Below are positions 1 to 9,324 of a stretch of 64,000 nt of DNA, in pieces. The stretch comes from an uncultured Anaerolineae bacterium (GTDB lineage Bacteria; Chloroflexota; Anaerolineae; Promineifilales; Promineifilaceae), in NCBI GenBank assembly GCA_937943625.1, contig CALEAD010000018.1, forward strand, positions 1-64,000, in the 5' to 3' direction. The notes under the pieces were generated by a model, which was not told where the DNA came from, made no database searches, and was given only the letters and a program-made list of their open reading frames with translations. The position numbers and the translations under genes were made by a program. Each line of letters begins with the position of its first letter. The stretch's first letter is position 1.

Positions 1-130
1 AGCAGAGTTGTTACGCAGGCCGCTCCCTGCGTTTTGGCAATGGGGTGATTCAATTGCCCCTACCGTTTTTCAAAGGCATTTGTTTTTCGTATTTTTGAGC
101 CATTTCGGCTCTGATTGCACAATAGTTACG

Positions 131-165
131 CTAACCAACTAGCCAACTAACCAACTAACCAACCT
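131..165. repeat. CCAACTAACCAACT low-complexity repeat
   Basis: Between the window start and the first gene end there is a run of the words CTAACCAACT/AGCCAACTAA. The same word family occurs near 25.25, 32.9, 40.7, 45.65 and 57.66 kb, always between genes. Here only the AC-rich arm is seen. The first 195 bases hold no gene that I can support. Confidence 0.7.
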
Positions 166-195
166 GTCTAAACCACTTGAGTCATCACGTATCCC

Positions 196-1506
196 TTACC
201 AGGAAGAGGGCTTGATGGGCAGGCGAACAGTGAAAGTGCTGCCCACATCCTCTTCGCTCTCGACACTGATACTGCCTTCGTGCGCTTCAACCAGATTTTT
301 GACAATTGCCAGCCCTAGCCCGGTGCCAACAGCCAGTGAGCGATGACCTTTGACGCGGCTGTAGCGGTCGAAGATGAAGGGCAGCTCGGCGGCGGGAATG
401 CCGTAGCCGTTGTCTTTGACAGTGAGTTCAGCATAACGGCCGTTGACCCGGGTCTCGATCCACACTTCTCCCCCATCTGGCGTATACTTTATCGCGTTAG
501 AAATCAGGTTCGTCATCACACGCTCCACTTTTTTGGCATCCGCTTCTATCAAAATGGGAGAGGGTACGTCAGCCACATGGAGCGTGATTTGCTTTTCTTG
601 CGCCGGTGCCTGGAGCGTTTCTGCCACTGTTTTGGCCATCAGGGCAAAGTCAAAGCTGGTGCGTTCAAGCAAAATGGGTGCACCAGAGTGCATTTTCTCG
701 ATTTCCAGGATGTTGTTGACAATTTCCAGCAGGGTATCCTGGCTACGCAGAATGATCTTGGCGATATGCAATTGCTGCGCCCGCTCCAGCTCCCGGTCAC
801 GCAAAATGCTGGCATACCCTTTGATGCTGGTGAGGGGGGTGCGCATATCATGCGTCAGCATGGCCAGGAAGGCGTCTTTTTGCTTGCTCAGCGCCGCCAG
901 TTCCTGGTTAGCCTGCTCCAGTTCGGCATTGGCGCGCGCCAGGTCGCTGGTACGCGCCGTCACCAGTTCTTCTAGGTTGAGCATTTGCTTCCTGGCCTGA
1001 TTAACATAAAGTCGGAAGGAGTAAGCTGAAAGGACGATAGGCAAGAAGAAAACAGCAATGCCGGTAACGCCAAACGCATTTATAGCATAAGCCAAGATGC
1101 CTCCCCCTACGCTCATCACCAGAACGTTGATAGGAATGGCCCACTTATGCTGCTGCCAGATGGCCAGGGGACGGGCGCCGGTTTGCAGGTGCAGCAAAAA
1201 GATAAGCAGCCAAAGGTTGGATTGGTCGTTGACAATGGCGGCCAATATCCATGCCAGAAGGGTGGCCGCAAAAGGGTTGAAGGTAAAGGTGGCGCTAACG
1301 CCCTGGAAGACCAGGCCAGCCAGAAAAATGGCAATGGCGCTCATGCCGATGTTGAAGCCAATGCGCTCGGCAGCGCCGCGCCACCCTTTCCAGTTGACGC
1401 GCAGGTTGATGAGGGTAACGGTTGTTACCCCTGCCACAGCAACAATCATAGCAGGAAGAGGACCGTAAAGGGCAACGGCCGCTCCGAAGGACTTATAGGT
1501 CAACAT
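196..1506 (-). CDS. Membrane sensor histidine kinase
   Basis: A 436-residue kinase of a two-component system. About five hydrophobic segments fill residues 10-165. A short coiled coil follows (175-210), then a HisKA domain with the phospho-acceptor His219 in the motif THDMRTPL. The HATPase domain has the N box NLISNAIKYTPDGG (Asn337), G1 DNGYGI (365-370) and G2 GTGLGLAI (394-401), so it looks catalytically complete. No separate periplasmic sensor domain is evident, so the signal is probably sensed in the membrane. No response regulator gene is adjacent in the window. The ATG at 1506 is preceded by an AAGG-like site, and no in-frame start lies just upstream. Confidence 0.85.
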   Translation of the reverse strand: MLTYKSFGAAVALYGPLPAMIVAVAGVTTVTLINLRVNWKGWRGAAERIGFNIGMSAIAIFLAGLVFQGVSATFTFNPFAATLLAWILAAIVNDQSNLWLLIFLLHLQTGARPLAIWQQHKWAIPINVLVMSVGGGILAYAINAFGVTGIAVFFLPIVLSAYSFRLYVNQARKQMLNLEELVTARTSDLARANAELEQANQELAALSKQKDAFLAMLTHDMRTPLTSIKGYASILRDRELERAQQLHIAKIILRSQDTLLEIVNNILEIEKMHSGAPILLERTSFDFALMAKTVAETLQAPAQEKQITLHVADVPSPILIEADAKKVERVMTNLISNAIKYTPDGGEVWIETRVNGRYAELTVKDNGYGIPAAELPFIFDRYSRVKGHRSLAVGTGLGLAIVKNLVEAHEGSISVESEEDVGSTFTVRLPIKPSSW

Positions 1507-1592
1507 GACCTTTTTCCTATGCCAGGGACAGGCATGTTGAAGGGTGAAGTGTGGGGGGTGGCGGGGTAACCGGCTGACAAACTACATACCAG

Positions 1593-4487
1593 CTACGGCC
1601 GTTTCTTTTGCCGCAGCCGCGCTGCCAGGGTATCCCCACTTTCTGCTGGGGGCCTGGGCGCAGAAGGGGGTGCGACAGGGGGGGTGGCAGGGGGTGCAGC
1701 CGGTGGCGCAACGGGGGTGGTGAACGTGGGCAGTTCTGCTGGCGGCGCAGCTTCAGGTGGGGCAGAGAGATTGGCGCGCTCTTTGGCGGCAAACAGGCGC
1801 GCCATTGGCTCCGGGCGCGCCGCCTCGGCAGGGACAGGCTGCGGCTGCCAGCGGCCAAAAGTGGCGGCCCAGGCGCGCTGCCAGTCGCGCCGCGTAATCA
1901 CCAGGCGCCGCGCGGCAATATCGAGCGGCAGCAGCAGCGTGGCCACCAACGTTAGCCAATGCCAGATGGGGCGCGCTGCTGGCTGGCTGGGCAGCGTGTG
2001 GTCAAAAACGGCCGTTGCCCCACCCGCCTGTTGTAAATCGCGCCCGCCTGTCAGGGCCGCCATACTGCGCAGCAGCGAAGGGTCAGAGGCAAACCGGCGA
2101 TACTCTGGTGAGTAGCCCAACACCCAACCGCTGGTCTGGCCGATGGTGACCGCTTCTTCCGCGGTCGTGCTGCTGCCCGCCACACGAATCAAGTAGGCGC
2201 CTTCGCTTTCTGGCGTAAAGGGCGCGGCGTACCGCCCTGGCGCGATTTGCGGCAGTGTCAGGCTGCGCACCGTGCCATCCGGGGCTACCACGTTTGCTTC
2301 CATTTGCAAGTTATTCAGAAAACGGCCGTTGCTATCGCGTGCATCTACCAGCAAGTTGGCCTGTTCCCCCTGGAGCTGGACGGCCGTTTCAACATTACTT
2401 TCGCGCCCTGCGGCAATCGTCCAGCGCACTACCTGCGCCCAGAAAGTAGGAAACCCCCCCCAGCGCACCCAGTCTACGCCCCAACGGCCGGTGGCGTCAC
2501 TCGTCCAGGCCACCGTGCGCCCCAGGCCATACTGCCACGCCGCCAAAATTGGGTCTTCCAGGTGGCTCTGCAAGATGACCTGCGCTGTGGCTTTGGCGCT
2601 GGTTCCCACGTAACCATAGAGGGGTGGAACGGCCGTAATACCCGCCAGCATTGGGCTGCCACTGGCCAGGTTGGGGAAGAAGCGCTCTTCAATCAGGTAG
2701 CTGCGCTGGATGGCAGTGGTCTCTTGCGTAAAAATTTGCGGCAAATTGGCGGCCTGATCGGTAAAGTGGAAACGGCCGTTACCCAGCACCGCCATCTGCT
2801 GCAACCAGAGCGTATCCGGCCCCTGGCCAATGCTCACCATCGAGACCGTCACACCGGCGGCCGTTAGCCCGGCCAGCAATTCCGGCACGCCCTCCTTCTC
2901 CTCCGAATCTGCGCCATCTGCCAGCACCACAATATGCTTCACCTGGTTAGCGCTGCCTGCCAGTGCCGCTGCTGCTGCTTCCAGGCCGGTGCGCACGTAA
3001 ATACCGCCGCCGCCGGCACTAATCTGGCGGATCAGGGCAATCGCTTCATTACGCTGCGCCACCGAGATGGGACCAATCGGGTTGTTCGGCGCCGTGTCTA
3101 CCGGGATGACCGTAATCTCGTCAAAGTCATTCAGGAGCTGTACCACGCGCACCGCCCCTTCCGCCGCCAGTTGAATTTTGGTCAGCCCCCCCTCCTGCAT
3201 CCCCATACTACCGGAGCGATCAATGACGATCACAATGCTCACCGAAGGGAAGCGCTCCTGGTCTTTAATTTGCATCTCTACCGGCAGTGCCTCTTCGAGC
3301 GGCGTGCGAAAGTAGCCGCCCATGCCGTAGCTTTGTGGCCCGCCTACCGCCACCAGCCCACCCCCCAGGTCACGCACGTAGCTTTGCAGCGCCGCCATTT
3401 TGCGCGGCGAGAGGTGCTTGGCGTTCACATTGACCAGCGCAATGCTGGCGTAATTGCTCAGGTCGCCCAGGCTGGCGGACAATGCCTCCGGCGTGGTTTG
3501 TTCCACCAGCAACCCGGCGGCCGTCAGCGCCAGCCGCAGTTGGGGCGCTTCATCGGGCAAGGGAGCGCCATCATCGTCCAGTTCGCCATTTTGTGCCACC
3601 AGCAAGATGCGCGGTGGTCCCACAATGTCGGTAAAGGCAGAGAGGGTGTTGTTTTGATAGTAGGTGTCTTCGGCAGGGGTAAGTTGCACCTGGTAGCGGG
3701 CAAACTCCTGCTCTGCCGCACGCAGGCGAATGGTGAAATTGTTGACGCCGGCGCGCAGGGCGATGCTTTCTTCGTACACCACGCGCCCGGCCGCCAGCAC
3801 GCGCAGGGTCGCGGGCATGTTGTGGCTGCTTTCGGCAGTTATTTCCAGGCGGAAGTTTTCTCCCTGGACGACGCGCGTGGGGGCGGAAACGGCCGTTAAC
3901 AGCGCCTCTTCCCCCTCTTCCTGGCGCGGAAGGTAGACATAATCAATCTGCACACCAGTAGCAGCGGCCAATTCGGCCGCTTCTTGGGCATTGCCCAGGG
4001 TGGCGATGCCGTCGCTGAGCACAACCAATCGCCGCGCGCTGCCCGCGGGAAAGAGCGCCAACCCCAGGCGCACTGCCGCTGCCAGGTTGGTATGCAGCGT
4101 TTGCGGCACAGAGGTGATGGGGGCCAATTCACGCAGGCCAGAAAGCGGCCGTTCTACCAGCGCATTGCCGCCAAACACGATTACGCCTGCCTGGTCGTTG
4201 GGCGTCATCTGCGCTATAGCCTGGCGCACAAACGCTTCCGCCTCCGCCTTTTGCCCGGCGCTCATCGAGTCAGAGGCATCCAAAAGAAAAATGACGGCCA
4301 GCTCATCGGCGGCGCGCACAAGCTGCATGCCTGCCAGGCTCAGCGTCAGCAGCAGCAAGAGGAGCAGGCGTAACCCCAGGCTCACCCATTCGCGCCAGGG
4401 GCGCAGACGCGCGCGTGGTCTGCCCAGCCAGAAGAAGTAGGGGATGAGCAGCAACAAAAGAAGCGCAAGCGGATTAGTAAGGCTCAT
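1593..4487 (-). CDS. Double-VWA membrane protein, BatA-like
   Basis: A 964-residue membrane protein. Two N-terminal hydrophobic helices (5-20, 35-55) are followed by a first von Willebrand A domain with the metal-binding (MIDAS) motif DASDS at 70-74. A beta-rich region and a class-I glutamine-amidotransferase-like segment come next (about 290-400). A second VWA domain has its MIDAS DRSGS at 423-427. Further beta-rich sequence leads to a single C-terminal membrane helix and a cytoplasmic tail very rich in Ala and Pro. The architecture matches large Chloroflexi and Planctomycete VWA/GATase-like proteins of unknown partner. The two intact MIDAS motifs suggest Mg2+-dependent protein binding. The kinase upstream (4538-6724) lies on the same strand 50 bp away, so the two may be co-transcribed. 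Confidence 0.8.
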   Translation of the reverse strand: MSLTNPLALLLLLLIPYFFWLGRPRARLRPWREWVSLGLRLLLLLLLTLSLAGMQLVRAADELAVIFLLDASDSMSAGQKAEAEAFVRQAIAQMTPNDQAGVIVFGGNALVERPLSGLRELAPITSVPQTLHTNLAAAVRLGLALFPAGSARRLVVLSDGIATLGNAQEAAELAAATGVQIDYVYLPRQEEGEEALLTAVSAPTRVVQGENFRLEITAESSHNMPATLRVLAAGRVVYEESIALRAGVNNFTIRLRAAEQEFARYQVQLTPAEDTYYQNNTLSAFTDIVGPPRILLVAQNGELDDDGAPLPDEAPQLRLALTAAGLLVEQTTPEALSASLGDLSNYASIALVNVNAKHLSPRKMAALQSYVRDLGGGLVAVGGPQSYGMGGYFRTPLEEALPVEMQIKDQERFPSVSIVIVIDRSGSMGMQEGGLTKIQLAAEGAVRVVQLLNDFDEITVIPVDTAPNNPIGPISVAQRNEAIALIRQISAGGGGIYVRTGLEAAAAALAGSANQVKHIVVLADGADSEEKEGVPELLAGLTAAGVTVSMVSIGQGPDTLWLQQMAVLGNGRFHFTDQAANLPQIFTQETTAIQRSYLIEERFFPNLASGSPMLAGITAVPPLYGYVGTSAKATAQVILQSHLEDPILAAWQYGLGRTVAWTSDATGRWGVDWVRWGGFPTFWAQVVRWTIAAGRESNVETAVQLQGEQANLLVDARDSNGRFLNNLQMEANVVAPDGTVRSLTLPQIAPGRYAAPFTPESEGAYLIRVAGSSTTAEEAVTIGQTSGWVLGYSPEYRRFASDPSLLRSMAALTGGRDLQQAGGATAVFDHTLPSQPAARPIWHWLTLVATLLLPLDIAARRLVITRRDWQRAWAATFGRWQPQPVPAEAARPEPMARLFAAKERANLSAPPEAAPPAELPTFTTPVAPPAAPPATPPVAPPSAPRPPAESGDTLAARLRQKKRP

Positions 4488-4537
4488 GGGCTAAAAGGGT
4501 GCAGGGGGGCAACTGCACCTGTAATCTGCCCCCTGTC

Positions 4538-6724
4538 TCACTCCCTCACCCCTATGGGAAGGTAAAGTGAAAAGACGCTGCCTGCGCCATATTTGCTATC
4601 TGCTTCCAGGCGGCCGCCGTGCGCGTGCGCCACAAATTGCGCCAGCGTCAGCCCCAGGCGCGCCGGGCGCTTGGCGCTGTCTTCGGTCGGGCCGGCTTGC
4701 ATGGCGGGGAACTCTTGCCACAGGCTGCTTAACTGGGCTTCAGGAATGCCCACGCCCTGGTCCGAAATTTGCAGGTAGACCTCGCCGTTTTCGCTGCCGC
4801 AGGTGATGTTTACTGTACCGCCGACGCGATTAAACTTGATGGCGTTGTGCAGCAAATGGTGTACGGCCTCGGTCAATTGTGCCTCATCGGCCAGGATTGG
4901 CGGCGTTTTGGCGTGCGGGCTGATCTCAATGTGTACCTGGCGCGCTTCGGCCATGGTGTGCAGGCGGCGCTGCGCGACGCGGACGATGTCGTCCAGCCGC
5001 ACCATTTGCAGTTGAAATTGTTCGCGGTTTTGCAGGCGGGCGGCCGTTTGCAGTAGCCGGTCAAGGGGTTCTTCAGCTTTATTGAGCTGTGCCTGCAGGC
5101 GCGCCAGCTCAGATGGCTCCAGCTTGTGCTCCAGCCGGGCAAGCTGCTCGCGCAGGTTACGCAACGGCCATTTCAGGTCTGGGGAGATGTGCGCCAGGAA
5201 ACGGCCGTATAGCCGGCTAACTGCTACCAGGTGCTGGTTCTCGCGCTGCACCGTCTCCTGCTGCTGGCGCAACTGCGCATACGCCTCTTGCAACTGCGCT
5301 ATGTGCCTGGCCTGCACCAGCAGCGGGCCAAACTGTTCTGCCAGCCGCAGCAAATAGGCAAAGTGTCTCTGGTCGTAAGGGGCGCCATTTTCCCGCTCAC
5401 CCAACATCACCACGCCTTCTAGTGCACCCCGCAGCAAGATGGGCAGGTACAGCACCCGCTGCCACTCATCCAGCATCTCTCGCTCGGCAGCAGCTTGCGC
5501 GGCAAAATCACTCAGCACGGCCATGTCCTGGTGTAGCAAGGGACGACGTTGGGTGCGCATGGTGCGCGCAAAGGGGCTGTCTGGCGCAAACTGGATGATG
5601 GCAGGGGCGGGCAAGCCTAGTGTGGCAAACGGCCGTAAAACCAACCCACCCCCTTCCTCTTCCGTCGCCACAAACAGCCACACCTCACCCGTGCCCAGGG
5701 CGCGCCCCAAAACCTGGACAAACGCTTGCGCCAACTGCTGCGGCTGCGGCAGCGCCGCCAGCAAACTGTTATACTCCGCTTCCGTCAACCCCAGCGGGCC
5801 CGTCTGCGGCAAAAAAATGCGCTGCGTCACATCATTCACCACGCGGTAAACGGCCGTGAACAGCACCGCAAACAGCGCCGCTGCCAGCACCAACAACAAG
5901 TTGACACTGGCTCCCTGCGGCAAACTGCCAAACACCCGCATCATACCCCACAACGCCAGCCACATCAGGCCAAAAATAAGCAGCGTGCCCGCCAGCCGCC
6001 GCAGCAGCACCCGCGCCCCCATCGCCAGGTCTGGTAGCTGGCTACGCGCCAGACTAAGCGTACCCAACAGCGCCGCCGGCACAATAATCAGCAGCCCCGC
6101 TTCTTGCCACACAGGCTGGCGCGGCTGCTGCACCGCTGCTACCCCGCCGCCAACGATAAACAGTAGCAGCATCAGCGACCAGTAATTCAACTGATTCAGC
6201 GAAGAAGATAGCGGCAGCCGCCAGCGCACCTGCGCCGTCATCAACCAGGCCGCCAACAGCGCCAGCAGCCATCCAGCCACCCACACCCCGGCCCACAAGT
6301 CAAGCTGTCGCGCCTGCACCCCCACCAGTTGCAGCGGCGGCAAATAACGGCCCCAAATGGCCGGGTCCAGCGCCAGGCTGGCAAGCAGCAGCACCCCACT
6401 CAAAAACAGTGCCACAGCCCCTCGCCCTCGCGGCACAGCCAGTAAGCGCACTGTCGTCAGCAGCACTGCCAGTGCCATGAAGCTGAACGTATAGTTACGC
6501 ACCACGCCCCAGCCAAATATGAGATAGGGCGAAAAAGCATCGCCGCCATACATGCGCAGCACACTGCTGGCCCACACGCTGCCCAACGCCAGGAACAAAA
6601 ACCAGGGGCGCAGTGAATGTGGCGTGCCACCATGTCTCCTGGCCGCACGCCACAGGTAAAACAGCATTGCCCAAAAGCTAAGCGGAAAGACCGCTAAAAT
6701 CAGGAATTGTTGGTTTAAGGTCAT
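4538..6724 (-). CDS. GAF-domain sensor histidine kinase with atypical H box
   Basis: A 728-residue protein. About eight membrane helices lie within residues 5-300, then a GAF domain (about 325-470), a coiled coil (475-500) and a kinase core. The putative phospho-acceptor is His512 in AHISPDLKWPL. The usual acidic residue directly after the His (HE/HD) is replaced by Ile, and the TP of the H box is WP. The ATPase part keeps Asn627 (HNAIKF) and G1 DQGVGI (655-660). The fold is clearly HisKA/HATPase. Whether it autophosphorylates efficiently is uncertain because of the altered H box. It lies upstream of, and in line with, the VWA gene. Confidence 0.8.
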   Translation of the reverse strand: MTLNQQFLILAVFPLSFWAMLFYLWRAARRHGGTPHSLRPWFLFLALGSVWASSVLRMYGGDAFSPYLIFGWGVVRNYTFSFMALAVLLTTVRLLAVPRGRGAVALFLSGVLLLASLALDPAIWGRYLPPLQLVGVQARQLDLWAGVWVAGWLLALLAAWLMTAQVRWRLPLSSSLNQLNYWSLMLLLFIVGGGVAAVQQPRQPVWQEAGLLIIVPAALLGTLSLARSQLPDLAMGARVLLRRLAGTLLIFGLMWLALWGMMRVFGSLPQGASVNLLLVLAAALFAVLFTAVYRVVNDVTQRIFLPQTGPLGLTEAEYNSLLAALPQPQQLAQAFVQVLGRALGTGEVWLFVATEEEGGGLVLRPFATLGLPAPAIIQFAPDSPFARTMRTQRRPLLHQDMAVLSDFAAQAAAEREMLDEWQRVLYLPILLRGALEGVVMLGERENGAPYDQRHFAYLLRLAEQFGPLLVQARHIAQLQEAYAQLRQQQETVQRENQHLVAVSRLYGRFLAHISPDLKWPLRNLREQLARLEHKLEPSELARLQAQLNKAEEPLDRLLQTAARLQNREQFQLQMVRLDDIVRVAQRRLHTMAEARQVHIEISPHAKTPPILADEAQLTEAVHHLLHNAIKFNRVGGTVNITCGSENGEVYLQISDQGVGIPEAQLSSLWQEFPAMQAGPTEDSAKRPARLGLTLAQFVAHAHGGRLEADSKYGAGSVFSLYLPIGVRE

Positions 6725-6773
6725 ATCAATTTGTCACCAAACCTGGGCGGCCAGGTACGGGTTTGCCCGGTTT

Positions 6774-6812
6774 CCCACACATATCCCACATGGCGTGTGG
6801 GATATGTGTGGG
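6774..6812. repeat. 17-bp perfect inverted repeat
   Basis: The arms 6774-6790 and 6796-6812 are perfectly complementary over 17 bases with a 5-base loop (TGGCG). On the plus-strand side the words TTATGTGTGGG repeat twice more. Two smaller inverted repeats (ACCTGG/CCAGGT and CGGG/CCCG) lie at 6741-6770. The site lies between two minus-strand genes. No T run follows on the minus strand, so it is either a weak terminator or an operator for the kinase gene that starts at 6724. Confidence 0.75.
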
Positions 6813-6898
6813 TTATGTGTGGGTTATGTGGGCTGTCTTAAATCGTGAACCGTGTGCGGTGAACCGTGTACGAAGTGTTAGCACAGCTTCGGGTGATG

Positions 6899-8251
6899 CT
6901 ACTTCAGAATATAGTTTGTCCCTTTCTTGGAACCGATTTTGAGCAACAGGCCGCGTTCGACCAGATCAGCCAGGTCGCGGCGCAGGGTTTCGGCGCTGAC
7001 GCTGGGGCAAAGCTGCTGATACTCGCGGCTGGTGATGCTGCCGTTCTCGCGGATGTAGGCGAGGGCGCGCGTTTGCCGCTCGTTCATGCTTTGTGTCCAT
7101 TTAGGCATGGGGGGGCGCTCGCGCTTATTGGATAGGGTAACGGTGAAGGAGTGAGGCTGGGCGTTAAACTGTGGCGGCTCGTGCCCGGCTTGCACCATAT
7201 CTTCAATCATCTGGTCTATGCCCAGCCCTAACTCTTCAATGTAGCCCCATTGGTACAGGCCGTTGACCAGTCGCGGATTGCGCGAGAAATGTTCTTCCAC
7301 CAGGTTATCGAGGGTCATGTAGCCGGGCAGGCCACCAGGGCTGATCACTTCCAGGCGGTCGGCGTACATGCGAATTTCGATACGCCGTCCGGTGATGCGG
7401 TAGTCGCGGTGGGCAACAGCGTTGACCAGGCTTTCGCGCACGGCAAAGCGGGGATATTCGGTGATTTCTTCACGCTCCAGATGATTGACAGTGGCGCCGA
7501 CGCGCATCTCTTCGTGGACGATGTTCCAGGCACGCTCGACAAGGCGCGCCAGGGGGCCGGTCAGCTCGTCGCGACGGCCGTACCCGATGCCACCGTCTAG
7601 CCCGCGTGGCTCTGTGCCGGGGAATTTAACGAAGACGACGCCGCTTTGGGGAAAGAAGGCCTGCGGATTTTTGCCAAAGAGCAAAATGCCGGAAACGGTG
7701 GGCTGTCCCTGGCGGTCGGTTGCGCCTATCTCAAAAAGAAGCTGATCCAGGTCGGTGACTTTGGCGGCGCCGCGACGCGCGCGCATTTGCAAGTATTCGC
7801 TGATGGTGTCTGGGTTCAGGTCGTCTGGGCGCGCGCCGGGAACCAGTTCGAGCTCAAATTCGGCGGTGTGCTTGCTGGCAGCCAGGTTGCGGATTTCGTC
7901 GCCAGAGAGGGGGCGGTTGGCTGCGCCGCTGCGGATGAGCACACGGCCGTCTGCCAGGCTGTGCAGGTGGGTGCTGCGCGGCACGTTGATGCCAATGAGG
8001 AGCTGCCCACCTATGTCTACGGGCTGCCACTGCGCCGGTACGGGGGGCTGGCACAATTGCGCCGCTTTGCGCAGCGCCGCTTCGGCTTCTTCTTCCCAAA
8101 TGGTGTCGGTCAGACGGCCGTTTTTGGCCAGCCCCAGCACAATCAGCCCACCATCGCCATTGGCAAAGGCAACCAGGCACTCAGCCAGTGCCTGCGCGTC
8201 GGTCTGCGGCAAAAATGCCATCCGCTGCCCTGGTTGTTTGTTGCGCATCAT
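6899..8251 (-). CDS. AlbA_2 / Schlafen-type ATP-binding transcriptional regulator
   Basis: A protein of about 450 residues. The N-terminal AlbA_2 (Schlafen-like) domain, with LVAFANGDGGLIVLGL near residues 30-45 and IRSGAANRPL, is followed by a linker. An HATPase_c_4-type domain has RESLVNAVAHRDY and IEELGLGIDQMI, and a C-terminal winged helix follows (YIRENGSITSREYQQL, LRRDLADLVERGLL). This family is usually called a putative DNA-binding or ATP-dependent transcriptional regulator. The GTG at 8257 is possible, but a TATACT box at 8264-8259 places transcription near ATG 8251, so I chose that start. Confidence 0.75.
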   Translation of the reverse strand: MMRNKQPGQRMAFLPQTDAQALAECLVAFANGDGGLIVLGLAKNGRLTDTIWEEEAEAALRKAAQLCQPPVPAQWQPVDIGGQLLIGINVPRSTHLHSLADGRVLIRSGAANRPLSGDEIRNLAASKHTAEFELELVPGARPDDLNPDTISEYLQMRARRGAAKVTDLDQLLFEIGATDRQGQPTVSGILLFGKNPQAFFPQSGVVFVKFPGTEPRGLDGGIGYGRRDELTGPLARLVERAWNIVHEEMRVGATVNHLEREEITEYPRFAVRESLVNAVAHRDYRITGRRIEIRMYADRLEVISPGGLPGYMTLDNLVEEHFSRNPRLVNGLYQWGYIEELGLGIDQMIEDMVQAGHEPPQFNAQPHSFTVTLSNKRERPPMPKWTQSMNERQTRALAYIRENGSITSREYQQLCPSVSAETLRRDLADLVERGLLLKIGSKKGTNYILK

Positions 8252-8258
8252 GTACACA

Positions 8259-8264
8259 AGTATA
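8259..8264 (-). promoter_or_regulatory. -10 box, probably leaderless
   Basis: On the minus strand TATACT ends 7 bases before ATG 8251. No convincing -35 is seen, and a GAGAGC-type microsatellite (8265-8284) lies where it would be. Initiation would fall at or next to the start codon. Confidence 0.45.
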
Positions 8265-8327
8265 AGCGAGAGCGAGAGCGAGGGCTAGAGTGTGTTTATT
8301 CCCCTGCTTCCCTGCCCCTTCCTCATG

Positions 8328-8333
8328 TACAAT
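8328..8333 (+). promoter_or_regulatory. -10 box of thrB, probably leaderless
   Basis: TACAAT lies 7 bases before the ATG of the homoserine kinase gene and no Shine-Dalgarno is present, so the mRNA probably starts at or within two bases of the ATG. The -35 region is poor. Confidence 0.5.
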
Positions 8334-8340
8334 AAGCCCC

Positions 8341-9270
8341 ATGACAACCGTACACATCACCATTCCTGCAACCAGCGCCAACTTGGGGCCGGGTTTTGAC
8401 TGCCTGGGGCTGGCGCTGGCGCTGTATAACCACGTGGAAATGACTACGGCCGTCTCCTCTCCTTTTGCCATCTCGATTACCGGTGAAGGGGCTGGTCGGC
8501 TGCCGGCAGATGAAACCAACCTGGTGTGGCGGGCCGCCAACGCGCTGTGGCAGCAGGTCGGGCAACGGCCGTCTGGGGTAGAGGTGCGCCTGCACAACCA
8601 CATTCCTGTAGGCAGCGGCCTGGGCAGCAGCGCCACCGCCATTTTGGGCGGCATGTTAACCGCCAATGCCCTCATTGGCAGTCCGCTATCTGCCGCCCAG
8701 GTGCTGCGCCTGGCTATTACTTATGAAGGCCACCCAGATAACGTAGTCCCTGCGCTGTGGGGCGGCCTGGTTCTCAGCGTGGCGCACGGCGCTGAGTGGG
8801 TGCTGGAACCTGTGCCCGTGCCGCCGCTAGAGGTGGTATACGTGCTGCCTGAATTTGATTTGCCCACGCAGCAGGCGCGCGCGGTGCTGCCAACGGCCGT
8901 TGCGCGCGGCGACGCCATCTTCAACGCCGCGCGCGTGGGGCTACTGCTACGCGCCCTCAGCACGGCCGATTTTGCCCGGCTGGCCATTGCCATGCAGGAT
9001 CGTCTGCACCAACCCTACCGCATCCCCCTGGTTCCAGGGCTGGGTGCGGCCATGGCAGCGGCCGTTGCCGCCGGCGCGGCAGGGGTCGCGCTCAGCGGCG
9101 CGGGACCATCGCTCATCGCTTTTGCTGCTGCCAACCATGCCGCCATTGCCCAGGCCGCCAGCGATGCCTTTGCCGCCGCCGGGCTGCCCAGCCGCACCTG
9201 GATACTACCTGTTGCCGAAACGGGGGCAACTGTGAACGGCCGTTCGTTTGAGCGGTCGTCCCTTTGTTGA
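8341..9270 (+). CDS. thrB: Homoserine kinase
   Basis: A 309-residue GHMP kinase that phosphorylates L-homoserine with ATP in threonine synthesis. The N terminus TIPATSANLGPGFDCLGLAL is the family hallmark (substrate loop). The ATP loop is HIPVGSGLGSSATAILGG, and the C-terminal GHMP motif is GVALSGAGPSLIAF. The length is normal. An open frame continues upstream, but the ATG at 8341 fits the conserved N terminus and the -10 box just before it. No other threonine gene is adjacent. Confidence 0.92.
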   Translation: MTTVHITIPATSANLGPGFDCLGLALALYNHVEMTTAVSSPFAISITGEGAGRLPADETNLVWRAANALWQQVGQRPSGVEVRLHNHIPVGSGLGSSATAILGGMLTANALIGSPLSAAQVLRLAITYEGHPDNVVPALWGGLVLSVAHGAEWVLEPVPVPPLEVVYVLPEFDLPTQQARAVLPTAVARGDAIFNAARVGLLLRALSTADFARLAIAMQDRLHQPYRIPLVPGLGAAMAAAVAAGAAGVALSGAGPSLIAFAAANHAAIAQAASDAFAAAGLPSRTWILPVAETGATVNGRSFERSSLC

Positions 9271-9295
9271 ACAAACAAACCAATTCAGAGACAAT
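9267..9295 (+). promoter_or_regulatory. Possible promoter of glgA
   Basis: TTGAAC (9267-9272) and GACAAT (9290-9295) are spaced by 17 bases, 30 bases before the glgA start. The -35 overlaps the thrB stop region and the small inverted repeat TTGTTGAACAA. Confidence 0.4.
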
Positions 9296-9324
9296 TAAGC
9301 ACCTGAAGCAACCAAGGAGTTCAC

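Noticed and set aside
1593-4487. Chelatase or MoxR-type VWA system
   Set aside because: No MoxR AAA+ ATPase gene or other Bat genes lie next to it.
8265-8284. GAGAGC microsatellite as a phase-variation tract
   Set aside because: Only about three units and outside the coding frame if the ATG at 8251 is used. It could affect promoter spacing but there is no direct sign.
8290-8340. Longer homoserine kinase start at 8290
   Set aside because: The extra residues are unrelated to the family, and the -10 box lies inside them.
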